A model generated the notes under the pieces. The model saw only the letters and a list, made by a program, of their open reading frames with translations, did no database searches and was not told where the DNA came from. Source: an uncultured Flavobacteriales bacterium (lineage in GTDB: Bacteria; Bacteroidota; Bacteroidia; Flavobacteriales; BACL11). Taken from it: a stretch of DNA of 64,000 nt. Shown here one piece after another: positions 41,146 to 49,884 of this stretch; the stretch's first letter is position 1, and the number at the start of each line of letters is the position of its first letter. The translations under genes and the position numbers were made by a program. Where the stretch lies: NCBI GenBank assembly GCA_905478765.1, contig CAJQJY010000005.1, positions 1-64,000 of the forward strand. The letters run 5' to 3'.

Positions 41146-41808
41146 TTAAGGATTTAAAAACCGCATTAATGATTCGTATCTGTCAGTAAAATCATCATTA
41201 GTTTCCTCAGTATTGAATGATGCAGATACATTGTAGTCAAAACGCTCTAAATCTTTTACTATAGAGTTAATATCCATAGTATTTAGCTTTAATGTAAGTT
41301 CAATTTGCAGCGCATCAGGAATTGAAGTAATGTATGAACTTAATATTTTAGTATTATTATCTTCTACAATCCTAGCAATCTCACTCATTTGATAATCATT
41401 TTGATTCATCCTTAAAACAATAACCCCACCATTACTTTGTATAGATGTACTTTTTGCAATAGTATATAGTAACTTTCTATTCGTAATTGAACCCAAATAA
41501 TGTTTTTCTTCATCTAAAACAGGAATTACTGTAAGGCTAAATTTTTCTAGTTCTTCAATAATATCAAAAAGGTGTTGAGTGCCAATAACACTTGGAGCTG
41601 TAATTTCCTCAAGATGTTCTTCAATAGATTCTTCTTCATTGTCCCAGTTTAGGATTTCTTTCTCTGATAATATGCCTAAATAAAAGCCGTTTCTTACCAC
41701 TGGAAGATGATTTACTCTTAGCTCTTCCATCAGTGAAATTGCTCGCAACCCATCATCATCAGGATGTAAACTTGTTAATGATTGAGAAATTAAATCACTT
41801 GCTTGCAT
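41146..41808 (-). CDS. CBS-domain protein with ACT-like C-terminus
   Basis: Two CBS motifs 'LRVNHLPVVRNGFYLGILSEKEIL' and 'LTVIPVLDEEKHYLGSITNRKLL'. Confidence 0.85.
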   Translation of the reverse strand: MQASDLISQSLTSLHPDDDGLRAISLMEELRVNHLPVVRNGFYLGILSEKEILNWDNEEESIEEHLEEITAPSVIGTQHLFDIIEELEKFSLTVIPVLDEEKHYLGSITNRKLLYTIAKSTSIQSNGGVIVLRMNQNDYQMSEIARIVEDNNTKILSSYITSIPDALQIELTLKLNTMDINSIVKDLERFDYNVSASFNTEETNDDFTDRYESLMRFLNP

Positions 41809-41843
41809 ATGGCAAACATACTATTTTTTTACTTTTGTGACCT

Positions 41844-42554
41844 ATGACAAAGCTCAGTGTAAATATAAATAAGATTGCAACTATCAGAAATGCTAGAGGA
41901 GGAAATACGCCATCTGTGGTTGAAGCGGCAATAAATTGTCAAAAATTTGGTGCTGATGGAATTACAATTCATCCAAGGCCTGATGAAAGACATATTACAA
42001 AAACAGATGTGTATGATATTAAACCAATTATTAGCACTGAATATAATATTGAGGGATACCCAAGTACTGATTTCATAAAAATGGTAATTGATATTTTACC
42101 TGAACAGGTTACTTTAGTTCCTGATGGACCTGATGTAATTACTTCTTCTGTAGGGTGGGATACAATAAAGTTCCAGGATTATTTGAAAGAGATTATTGCT
42201 GAATTTAAGGAGCATGGAATTAGAACTTCCATTTTTATTGACCCAAAATTTGAAATGATTGAAGGGGCAAAGTTGTGCGGTACGGATAGGGTTGAATTGT
42301 ATACAGAAGATTATGCCAAAGGGTTTTCAATAAATAAAGAAAAAGCTATTGCTCCTTATATTTTAGCTGCCAATAAAGCTAGTGAACTTTGTTTAGAGAT
42401 AAATGCAGGACACGATTTGAGTTTAGAAAATCTGGAATATTTTGCAAAGAATATTCCAAATTTGGCTGAGGTTTCCATTGGTCATGCACTTATTAGTGAT
42501 GCACTTTATTTAGGATTAGAAAATGCTATTCAGATGTATAAACGACTATTATAG
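41844..42554 (+). CDS. pdxJ: Pyridoxine 5'-phosphate synthase
   Basis: 'LSVNINKIATIRNARGGNTPSVVEAAINCQKFGADGITIHPRPDERHI'. Confidence 0.94.
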   Translation: MTKLSVNINKIATIRNARGGNTPSVVEAAINCQKFGADGITIHPRPDERHITKTDVYDIKPIISTEYNIEGYPSTDFIKMVIDILPEQVTLVPDGPDVITSSVGWDTIKFQDYLKEIIAEFKEHGIRTSIFIDPKFEMIEGAKLCGTDRVELYTEDYAKGFSINKEKAIAPYILAANKASELCLEINAGHDLSLENLEYFAKNIPNLAEVSIGHALISDALYLGLENAIQMYKRLL

Positions 42555-43325
42555 ATGAAATTATTTTCAAAAAAATATGGTGATAAAGGGCAGGATTTAA
42601 TTGTTATTCATGGGTTGTTTGGCATGAGTGATAATTGGAATACTCTTGGAAAAAAATTTGCTAAATATTGCAAGGTGCATTTAATCGATTTAAGAAATCA
42701 TGGTAGATCTCTGCATGCTGAAGAGTTTAATTATGAGGTAATGTGTGAGGATGTTTTGGAATATATGGAGGATCATAATATTCAAAAACTAATACTATTA
42801 GGACATTCTTTGGGTGGAAAAGTGGCCATGAAATTTGCCTTTACACATCCTGAAAAGATTGAAAAATTAATAGTAGCAGATATTGCCCCTAGAGAGTATA
42901 ATAGTGATTTTTATAAAAACCTTTTGGCAACTTTATACAAACTGCCTTTAGGGGATTTTGATAAAAGAGAAGAAATTGACAAATTACTTTCGTTTAGTTT
43001 TGAGGATAAAGGAATGCGCCTGTTTCTTTTAAAAAACCTTTATAGAGATGAAAACAAGGAATTTGCTTGGCGTTTTAATATTGAAGTTCTTTTGGAAAAA
43101 GTAAATAATATACAAGAAGCCGATTTTGTAAAAGGAATTTGTAAAATTCCAACTCATTTTATAAGAGGAGGAAACTCAAATTACATAACAACACAAGACG
43201 AACTAATTATAAATAAACACTTTTCTGATTTTAGTATTGCTACTATTGGTGGTGCAGGACACTGGTTGCATGCGGAGAATCCAGAACGCTTTTATAATGA
43301 GGTTATGGGATTTTGTTTAATGTAA
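42555..43325 (+). CDS. Alpha/beta-hydrolase (YbfF-like esterase)
   Basis: 'LIVIHGLFGMSDNWNTLGKKFA', 'LLGHSLGGKVAMKFA' nucleophile elbow, 'GAGHWLHAENPERF'. Confidence 0.88.
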   Translation: MKLFSKKYGDKGQDLIVIHGLFGMSDNWNTLGKKFAKYCKVHLIDLRNHGRSLHAEEFNYEVMCEDVLEYMEDHNIQKLILLGHSLGGKVAMKFAFTHPEKIEKLIVADIAPREYNSDFYKNLLATLYKLPLGDFDKREEIDKLLSFSFEDKGMRLFLLKNLYRDENKEFAWRFNIEVLLEKVNNIQEADFVKGICKIPTHFIRGGNSNYITTQDELIINKHFSDFSIATIGGAGHWLHAENPERFYNEVMGFCLM

Positions 43326-43353
43326 ATTAAGCAAAGAAATTTAGGGAAATTAG

Positions 43354-43587
43354 TTACGGTAGATTAGTGAGGTATTTTAAGTAATATCTATTCAGACAAG
43401 AAGTAGTTCTTTTCAATTCAGAATTTTTCCAAGCTGCTGCATAACATTCTTTTTTACAATTCATTTTCGGATATCCTGCGTCTTGTGCAACCCCCAAAAC
43501 CATTACATAAGCATTTGTCGGGGGTTTTTCTGCTGGCTGACTGCAAGCAAAAGAAAATGGTATAATTAAATAAACTAAATTTCTCAT
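43354..43587 (-). pseudogene. N-terminal fragment of a PqqB-like MBL-fold hydrolase
   Basis: 77-aa ORF 'YVMVLGVAQDAGYPKMNCKKECYAAAWKNSELKRTTSCL...' matches the N-terminus of PqqB-like MBL proteins; the metal-binding core is absent. Confidence 0.7.
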
Positions 43588-44087
43588 TTTATGATTTTTT
43601 CAAAACAATAATATTTGTCTTTTTCAGGCTTTAAATCTATTGTGCCGAGTTCTGTATATCCAAGCCTTCTGTAAAATTCCATTGCTTTTGGATTTCCAGA
43701 ATAGGTATCCAATCGTATGGATTGATATCCTTCTTCTGCAACAACCTCTTCCACAAATAACATCAGTTCTTTCCCAATTCCATCTCCCCATTTTTCTTCA
43801 AATACCGCTAACCTGTGGACAACTAAAAACTTGTTTGTTTTATCTGCCCAGTCAATAGTTAAATAAGTTTTATCTTGATTTTCATCAATATTAATTCCTC
43901 CAATTATTCCTCCATTTTCTTCTGCTACAAAGTAAGTTCTTGCTTTCAAGTCAGCTATAATTACATCAACATTCGGGTAGCTTGAATCCCATTGATCTAT
44001 CCCGTTTTTTAGCATCCCGTTAACACAGGAATTATACATTAACATTATATTCCCAAGATCAGATTTATTTGCTTTACGGATTATCAT
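43584..44087 (-). CDS. GNAT-family N-acetyltransferase
   Basis: 'FLVVHRLAVFEEKWGDGIGKELMLFVEEVVAEEGYQSIRLDTYSGNPKAMEFYRRLGYTELG'. Confidence 0.9.
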   Translation of the reverse strand: MIIRKANKSDLGNIMLMYNSCVNGMLKNGIDQWDSSYPNVDVIIADLKARTYFVAEENGGIIGGINIDENQDKTYLTIDWADKTNKFLVVHRLAVFEEKWGDGIGKELMLFVEEVVAEEGYQSIRLDTYSGNPKAMEFYRRLGYTELGTIDLKPEKDKYYCFEKIIK

Positions 44088-45058
44088 TGCACAAGTAAAT
44101 TACACCCTCTAACATCAGCATTATTGAACCTTCCTAAAACTGAAAAGCTACCATCATCAAAAGTTCTTCCTAAATCCTGTGTAGCAATAAACGGACAAGA
44201 ATAAATATTCGCCAAATCAATTACATTTATACCTCCTGTTTTATTGCTAATTATTGATAGCGGATCATTTATATCTCTTGTTAATATTTTCATCCATGGA
44301 GGAGTTTTAAAAATATTATTTCCTTTTGAGTATCCTTGTGATAAAAGCTCAGTCATACCATATTCCGAATGTATGTTTTCAGCAGCAAATGAATGCTTTA
44401 ATATACTGTGGATTTCTTCTTTTAGCAGTTCTTTTCTTTGCCCTTTCATTCCCCCAGTTTCCATTATAATGATGTGTTCTAATTTCAGAGGAAACACTTC
44501 TGCTAAATCAAGTAAAGCATAAGTTACCCCAAACAATATTGTTTTTTGTTTTTTGCTTTCTAATTCCTTTAAGGTAGTGGCTAATTCCTCATAATTATTG
44601 AGATAGTAATTGCTTTGTGGATGCTTGCTTTTTTTTATTAAATCATCAACCATATAAATGAGTGATGAGTCTTCTCTTTCTTTATATGATGGGAGTAAAG
44701 CAAGTATGCAATAGTCAGTAATATCGCCATAAAAAAGTTGAAATGCTTTTTGATAAGAACTTTTATACAGCTCAATATTGCTTACTAAATGTTGGCTTTG
44801 CTCTCCTGTACTACCGCTACTTAAAAATATTTCTTCAATTGCTTGCCCTTGGCAGATGATTTGTTCTGTCTTAAAAAATTCTACAGGTAAAAATGGAATT
44901 TCATTTATATTTTCAGGGTGTTTTCCCCTTAATATAAGTGCAGCATAAGCAGCATAAGTTAGGTTGTTCTCCATTTGAAAGTCAAATATTTCCAATGCTA
45001 ACTTTTCAAAAGTTGCATCATTTGTGCAATTAAATATTTTATTTATAAATGTATTCAA
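44084..45058 (-). CDS. LuxE-like acyl-protein synthetase / acyltransferase
   Basis: 'FLPVEFFKTEQI', 'EEIFLSSGSTGEQSQHLV', 'METGGMKGQRKELLKEEIHSIL', 'HSEYGMTELLSQGYS'. Confidence 0.8.
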   Translation of the reverse strand: MNTFINKIFNCTNDATFEKLALEIFDFQMENNLTYAAYAALILRGKHPENINEIPFLPVEFFKTEQIICQGQAIEEIFLSSGSTGEQSQHLVSNIELYKSSYQKAFQLFYGDITDYCILALLPSYKEREDSSLIYMVDDLIKKSKHPQSNYYLNNYEELATTLKELESKKQKTILFGVTYALLDLAEVFPLKLEHIIIMETGGMKGQRKELLKEEIHSILKHSFAAENIHSEYGMTELLSQGYSKGNNIFKTPPWMKILTRDINDPLSIISNKTGGINVIDLANIYSCPFIATQDLGRTFDDGSFSVLGRFNNADVRGCNLLVQ

Positions 45059-45110
45059 TTTATTAGTTGCTTAAAATTCAAAAGTACTATTTTTACGTTA
45101 AATTAAAATT

Positions 45111-45542
45111 ATGAAAACATTAAATAAAACAACACTAATAATCTTGCTTTTTACTATTGTAATGAGCGCTTGCCAATCTAATACTTCTACTGAAAGTAAA
45201 ACAGTAAATGAGCCATCAGTATTTTTTAAAAACATGCAAAATGGGGCTATTCTATCTTCTCCTTTTTTAGTAGAAATGGGGGTAGAGGGCATGGAGGTTG
45301 AAGCTGCAGGTGAAATTAATGCTTTAAAAGGGCATCATCATATTATTATAAATTCTGATTTTATTGCTGACGGTGATATTGTGCCTGCTAATGCTCAGCA
45401 TATCCATTTCGGATTAGGTCAAATTGAAACTACCTTGGATTTAGATGCAGGAAATTATTCTTTAACACTACAGTTTGCGGATGGAATGCATCAGTCTTAT
45501 GGTGAAGGAATGAGTAAAACCATAAATGTAACAGTTCGATAA
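45111..45542 (+). CDS. DUF4399-like lipoprotein
   Basis: Lipobox 'VMSACQSN', 'EINALKGHHHIIINSDFIADGDIVPANAQHIHFGLGQIETTLDLDAGNYSLTLQFADGMHQSYG'. Confidence 0.8.
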   Translation: MKTLNKTTLIILLFTIVMSACQSNTSTESKTVNEPSVFFKNMQNGAILSSPFLVEMGVEGMEVEAAGEINALKGHHHIIINSDFIADGDIVPANAQHIHFGLGQIETTLDLDAGNYSLTLQFADGMHQSYGEGMSKTINVTVR

Positions 45543-45568
45543 TAATAAGAACTAATTAGTGAAACAAT

Positions 45569-45603
45569 AAAAAAGGCGACTTAATTTGGAATCGCCTTTT
45601 TTA
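45569..45603. terminator. Bidirectional terminator
   Basis: AAAGGCGA...TCGCCTTT stem flanked by A/T tracts between convergent genes. Confidence 0.8.
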
Positions 45604-45620
45604 TTAGTTATCGTTAATTT

Positions 45621-46586
45621 CTAGAATTTGTATTCTAAATTTATGTATAGAGTATTTTCAGTTTCAGATCCATCTGCAGCATCTGCCCATGATTGCATGT
45701 TTAATGCAAGAGTTACTCCTTTTGTCATTTGTCTTTCTATACCATAAATTGTATATGAACCTTTATTAGCGGTTTCTGTAGCATCGTCGTATCTAGCAAA
45801 TAACGTATAATCTTCATTTAATTTGTAAGTCCCATAAATCGATATTAAACTTTCTTCTTCATCTGCTATAATATTATCTGCGTTTTGCATCAAACTTGCT
45901 TCATAACCAAGTGAAAAATTTGTTCCAGAATATGCAATGCTAGCAGTAGAAATATATTGAGAATCGGTTGAATCAGTATAAGTGTTTCTAGGAGATATAT
46001 CTTGGTGTAATCTTAAACCTAATTTAGTGCTTATTGTATAAGTAATTCCTAAACCACCTCTAAATAATCCATTAGATGCCTGTGTTTTTTTATACCCTTC
46101 TCCATTTAAAACTTGCGCATCTAAGCTAATATTATCAGATAATTTATAATCTACCGTTAGGCCAAGATCTGCAGCATTCGCCCATTTATATTTATCTTGC
46201 GCAGATTTTTCAATATATCTTCTTCCCCAAGATTTTTCCATAAATTTAAAATTCTTTGTACCTACCATACCCGAGTTAAGAGTTAATTTGTCTGAAGCCC
46301 TCCATTTTAGAGATGCGATTTTTAGGAATGCGGTGTAAGCGCTTCCGCTACTATTACTACCTACATCAAATGTTATTTTTGTAGAGAATTTTTCATCTAT
46401 ATTGTATGAGTATCCTAAATATGCTCTTTTTAGTTCAAATTCTTTAAATGCTTGTTCTCCTTCTTCAGTAGATATGTCATAATTGAAGTTAGAGAAAATT
46501 TTGACCGAAGGAGTCCCTTCTTGTGCACTTACATTTAACGACATAATAAATGCAGTGCTTAGTAATAAAATTGTTTTTTTCATCAT
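45621..46586 (-). CDS. Outer membrane porin (phosphate-selective OprO/OprP-like)
   Basis: Signal peptide, 16-strand porin pattern, 'FELKRAYLGYSYNIDEKFSTKITFDVG', terminal Phe; cotranscribed with a PiT-like permease. Confidence 0.7.
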   Translation of the reverse strand: MMKKTILLLSTAFIMSLNVSAQEGTPSVKIFSNFNYDISTEEGEQAFKEFELKRAYLGYSYNIDEKFSTKITFDVGSNSSGSAYTAFLKIASLKWRASDKLTLNSGMVGTKNFKFMEKSWGRRYIEKSAQDKYKWANAADLGLTVDYKLSDNISLDAQVLNGEGYKKTQASNGLFRGGLGITYTISTKLGLRLHQDISPRNTYTDSTDSQYISTASIAYSGTNFSLGYEASLMQNADNIIADEEESLISIYGTYKLNEDYTLFARYDDATETANKGSYTIYGIERQMTKGVTLALNMQSWADAADGSETENTLYINLEYKF

Positions 46587-46674
46587 AGTATAAAATTTGG
46601 TTATTATTTTTCAGAAAAAATAATATGTTTGAATAGATTTCATGTTAATTTAATATCAATAAATCGTATTGGTG

Positions 46675-47817
46675 TTATAGCCCTAGTCTGCTAAAGAATT
46701 TTACAATACCTTGAACAAATTGTTCAGGCATTTCTGTTAACATTAAGTCTACTGTTAATTGGTCGTTAACACCGATTGCAATTGCAATAGAAATAACAAG
46801 ACCTAGAATTGCATAACTAGCATCTTTTAATCCAAGTCTTATAGAAGCCCATAGTGTATTATCAGAGGTTCTCATAATTGACATTCCTATTTCTCTACCT
46901 GCAAGTAATCCAATAAACACCCACGTAGTACTCATAGGGACATTAGAGTATAACTTAAAGTAAAATAAGATGACACAATAAATTAAGTCAATTAAAGTAG
47001 CAAATCTTACATCTGTAACTACTGATTTTTCAGTAACAATCTTTTGTATTCTTCCTCCTTTATAATAAAGTAATAATCCTAATCCTATTACAACAATTGA
47101 TGTAAAACCAATAAACTCTGCGGTGTTTAGGCTTCTTGGTAAGTATACTGCAATATTAGCAGCATCTTGCATCAGCCAAACTGACCAAAGTGTACCTGAA
47201 GTAATCCATTGTGCAATTGTCCATCCAAATTTCGCTTTTCCTGTAAAATACTTTTTAGATGCCTTAGCAACTATCATAAAAAAGATAAGTCCCATTATTA
47301 AGGAAAGTATATATCCACTCATACTCTTTGCAAGCACACCTCCTACGGCTGCAGGTGTGGCGGCAAATGAAGTAAGTAATATAAATGTAGTGGATACTGG
47401 CATTCTTAATCGCGTAAGAATTAGTAAGAATATTGGTGCGGCAATTTGCAGGAAATGAAATTCCGTAGGGGCTATTTCAAATCCTTTAGATGTTAATCTT
47501 CCGTGTGAAACATCTCCACCAAGAGTTACCCAACTAAATAGCATGGTAAAGAAAAATATTCCTCCAATGAAAATCCAAAGCACCCACCATTTCTTATCTT
47601 GGTTTGATGCGATAAAAGTTCCAATAGTTTGTATACTATCATTTGCAATTGCAGCATATGCTGCAAAAATAAACCCAACCCACATTGCATACTGAGGATA
47701 GGGCGTAGCAAACATTGCAAGTAAAAATGAGCAAATTATAAATAATAGAAAATTGTGTTCAGTTTTAGGAAACCAAACTGTTGCTGGAAAACTAAAAGCT
47801 TTAATAAGTTTTTTCAT
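46675..47817 (-). CDS. PiT-family-like inorganic phosphate transporter
   Basis: Polytopic, inverted-repeat signatures 'AIANDSIQTIGTFIA', 'MPVSTTFILLTSFA', 'VPMSTTWVFIGLLAGREIG'. Confidence 0.75.
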   Translation of the reverse strand: MKKLIKAFSFPATVWFPKTEHNFLLFIICSFLLAMFATPYPQYAMWVGFIFAAYAAIANDSIQTIGTFIASNQDKKWWVLWIFIGGIFFFTMLFSWVTLGGDVSHGRLTSKGFEIAPTEFHFLQIAAPIFLLILTRLRMPVSTTFILLTSFAATPAAVGGVLAKSMSGYILSLIMGLIFFMIVAKASKKYFTGKAKFGWTIAQWITSGTLWSVWLMQDAANIAVYLPRSLNTAEFIGFTSIVVIGLGLLLYYKGGRIQKIVTEKSVVTDVRFATLIDLIYCVILFYFKLYSNVPMSTTWVFIGLLAGREIGMSIMRTSDNTLWASIRLGLKDASYAILGLVISIAIAIGVNDQLTVDLMLTEMPEQFVQGIVKFFSRLGL

Positions 47818-47840
47818 AGCGTGTTATGGAAGTAGATTTT

Positions 47841-47930
47841 TTAAACAGCTGCGAAAAAAACAGTTATCATAATTGCTAAGTAAACTACTGCTGATAAATC
47901 TAGTGGTTGTGTGTTTGTTGTGTTGTTCAT
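47841..47930 (-). CDS. Small single-TM protein (29 aa)
   Basis: Reverse strand ATG-TAA ORF MNNTTNTQPLDLSAVVYLAIMITVFFAAV*, 23 nt upstream of the PiT-like start. Too short for the ORF track. Confidence 0.55.
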   Translation of the reverse strand: MNNTTNTQPLDLSAVVYLAIMITVFFAAV

Positions 47931-47979
47931 TTTGATTAGTTTTTATTTGATGCAAATGTGAAAATAGAATTTAGTTAAA

Positions 47980-48019
47980 GAGTTAATTAAACATTATCCT
48001 AATGTTAAGGAATTGTTAA
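47980..48019. promoter_or_regulatory. Putative Pho-box-like array (4 half-sites, 11-bp period), permease/porin side
   Basis: GAGTTAA (47980), ACATTAT (47991), ATGTTAA (48002), TTGTTAA (48013); 7-bp sites separated by 4 bp. Confidence 0.5.
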
Positions 48020-48112
48020 TTTTTGTTATTAGTATTATATTCAATTATTTATATGACGTAATATTTTTTATTTTGCAAATATGTATTATAACAGCTATCT
48101 AATAGAAAACAT

Positions 48113-48152
48113 ATGTTATGTATTTGTTAATTTATTGATCATTTGAAGTTAA
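48113..48152. promoter_or_regulatory. Putative Pho-box-like array (4 half-sites, 11-bp period), phoB side
   Basis: ATGTTAT (48113), TTGTTAA (48124), TTGATCA (48135), AAGTTAA (48146); 7-bp sites separated by 4 bp, upstream of a TACTTTTG -7 box (48191-48198). Confidence 0.5.
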
Positions 48153-48211
48153 TTAATAAAATAAAGCTATTCTAACCTTTTTATCTTTTATACTTTTGTA
48201 AAAAAATAAAT

Positions 48212-48880
48212 ATGAGTCAAAAAATTTTATTAGTAGACGATGAGGAGGATATTTTAGAGTTTTTATCTTATAACCTAATAAAAGATGGATTTGAAATACT
48301 TACTGCAAATAATGGTGCAAAAGGATTAGCATTAGCAAAAAAGCATAAGCCAGATTTAGTTATTTTAGATGTAATGATGCCAGAGATGGATGGTGTTGAT
48401 GTATGTCAAAGGATAAGAGAATTACCTGAGTTAGATGAAACACTTGTATTATTTTTATCTGCAAGAGCTGAGGATTATTCTGAGTTAGCAGGTTTTAGTG
48501 CAGGCGCTGATGATTATATTACTAAGCCAATAAAACCTAAATTACTAATTAGTAGGGTTAACGCTATTTTAAGAAGAAAAAGTAGAAATAAAGCTGTAAA
48601 TAGCATAAAAGTTGGAGGAATTGAAATTGATCAAGAAAAACACACTATTTCTTGTAATGGTGAGTTTATTTCTTTGGCTAGAAAAGAATTTAAGTTATTA
48701 TTTTACTTAATGACTATACCTGCTAAGGTTTTCACTAGACAAGAGATAATTAATGAGGTTTGGAAGGATGCAATAGTTGGAGATAGAACTATTGATGTTC
48801 ATATTAGAAAAATAAGGGAGAAGATTGGAGATAATCATATTAAAACAGTAAAAGGAGTAGGATATAAATTTGATATATAA
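48212..48880 (+). CDS. PhoB-like response regulator (OmpR family)
   Basis: Receiver 'ILLVDDEEDILEFLSYNL...DLVILDVMMPEMDG' plus winged helix 'VWKDAIVGDRTIDVHIRKIREKIGDNHIKTVKGVGYKF'. Confidence 0.92.
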   Translation: MSQKILLVDDEEDILEFLSYNLIKDGFEILTANNGAKGLALAKKHKPDLVILDVMMPEMDGVDVCQRIRELPELDETLVLFLSARAEDYSELAGFSAGADDYITKPIKPKLLISRVNAILRRKSRNKAVNSIKVGGIEIDQEKHTISCNGEFISLARKEFKLLFYLMTIPAKVFTRQEIINEVWKDAIVGDRTIDVHIRKIREKIGDNHIKTVKGVGYKFDI

Positions 48881-49884
48881 TGCGATTTAATACACCAATA
48901 AAAATATCATTATTCTTAAGTGCGGTACTTTTTGTTTTAGCAGGAAGTTTATTTTATGTAGCATCAGGAACTGAGTATTTTCTTTTAAGTTTAGTTTTAT
49001 TCTTTTGGTTTTCAGTTGTATTAATTTATCAAGTTGTAAAACTATATATACATAGTAAGATTAGTGTTATATATAAAAATATCTATAAGCACAAAGGCGT
49101 TACAAGGTTTGTAGATGTAGATGTTGATTCAGTAGAAAAAGAAGTTGAAAATTGGGCAATACAGAAAGAAAATGAAATTCTGCAAATGAAAGCATCAGAA
49201 ACTTATAGAAGAGAATTTATTGGTAATGTTTCACATGAGCTAAAAACACCAATTTTTAATATACAAGGATATATTCTTACACTTTTAGATGGAGGCTTAT
49301 TTGATGAAGAGGTAAACATGAAATACTTGAAAAGAACTAGTAAGAGTGTTGATAGAATGATTAATATTGTAGATGATTTAGAGGTTATTACCAGATTGGA
49401 AACAGAAGAAACGCAATTAGAGATAGGGGAATTTAATATTGTTGAGTTAGCAAAAGATGTGCTTGATCAGTTAGAATTAAAAGCAAATGAGTCAAAAATT
49501 GAATTGTCGATTCAGAAAGAAATACTTGGAGAGTTTGTTTTAGGAGATATTGATAAAATTCAGCAAGTTTTTGCAAATCTAGTTAGCAACTCTATTAAAT
49601 ATGGGAAAGAGGGTGGTCGCACTGAAGTAAGGTTTTTTGACATGAATGAGAATATTTTAATAGAGATTGCTGACGATGGTATCGGTATTAGTGAGATGGA
49701 TCTTCCTAGGCTTTTTGAAAGGTTTTATAGAGTAGATAAAAACAGGTCTAGAAAAATTGGAGGTACAGGATTAGGTTTAGCAATTGTAAAACATATTATT
49801 GAAGCTCATAATCAGACAATTAATGTTAGAAGTACTGTTGATGTTGGATCTACTTTTTCTTTTATTCTAGAAAAGGCAAAATAG
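48880..49884 (+). CDS. PhoR-like sensor histidine kinase
   Basis: Two N-term TM helices, H-box 'FIGNVSHELKTPIFNIQGYI', 'VFANLVSNSIKYG', 'GTGLGLAIVKHIIEAH'. Confidence 0.92.
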   Translation: MRFNTPIKISLFLSAVLFVLAGSLFYVASGTEYFLLSLVLFFWFSVVLIYQVVKLYIHSKISVIYKNIYKHKGVTRFVDVDVDSVEKEVENWAIQKENEILQMKASETYRREFIGNVSHELKTPIFNIQGYILTLLDGGLFDEEVNMKYLKRTSKSVDRMINIVDDLEVITRLETEETQLEIGEFNIVELAKDVLDQLELKANESKIELSIQKEILGEFVLGDIDKIQQVFANLVSNSIKYGKEGGRTEVRFFDMNENILIEIADDGIGISEMDLPRLFERFYRVDKNRSRKIGGTGLGLAIVKHIIEAHNQTINVRSTVDVGSTFSFILEKAK

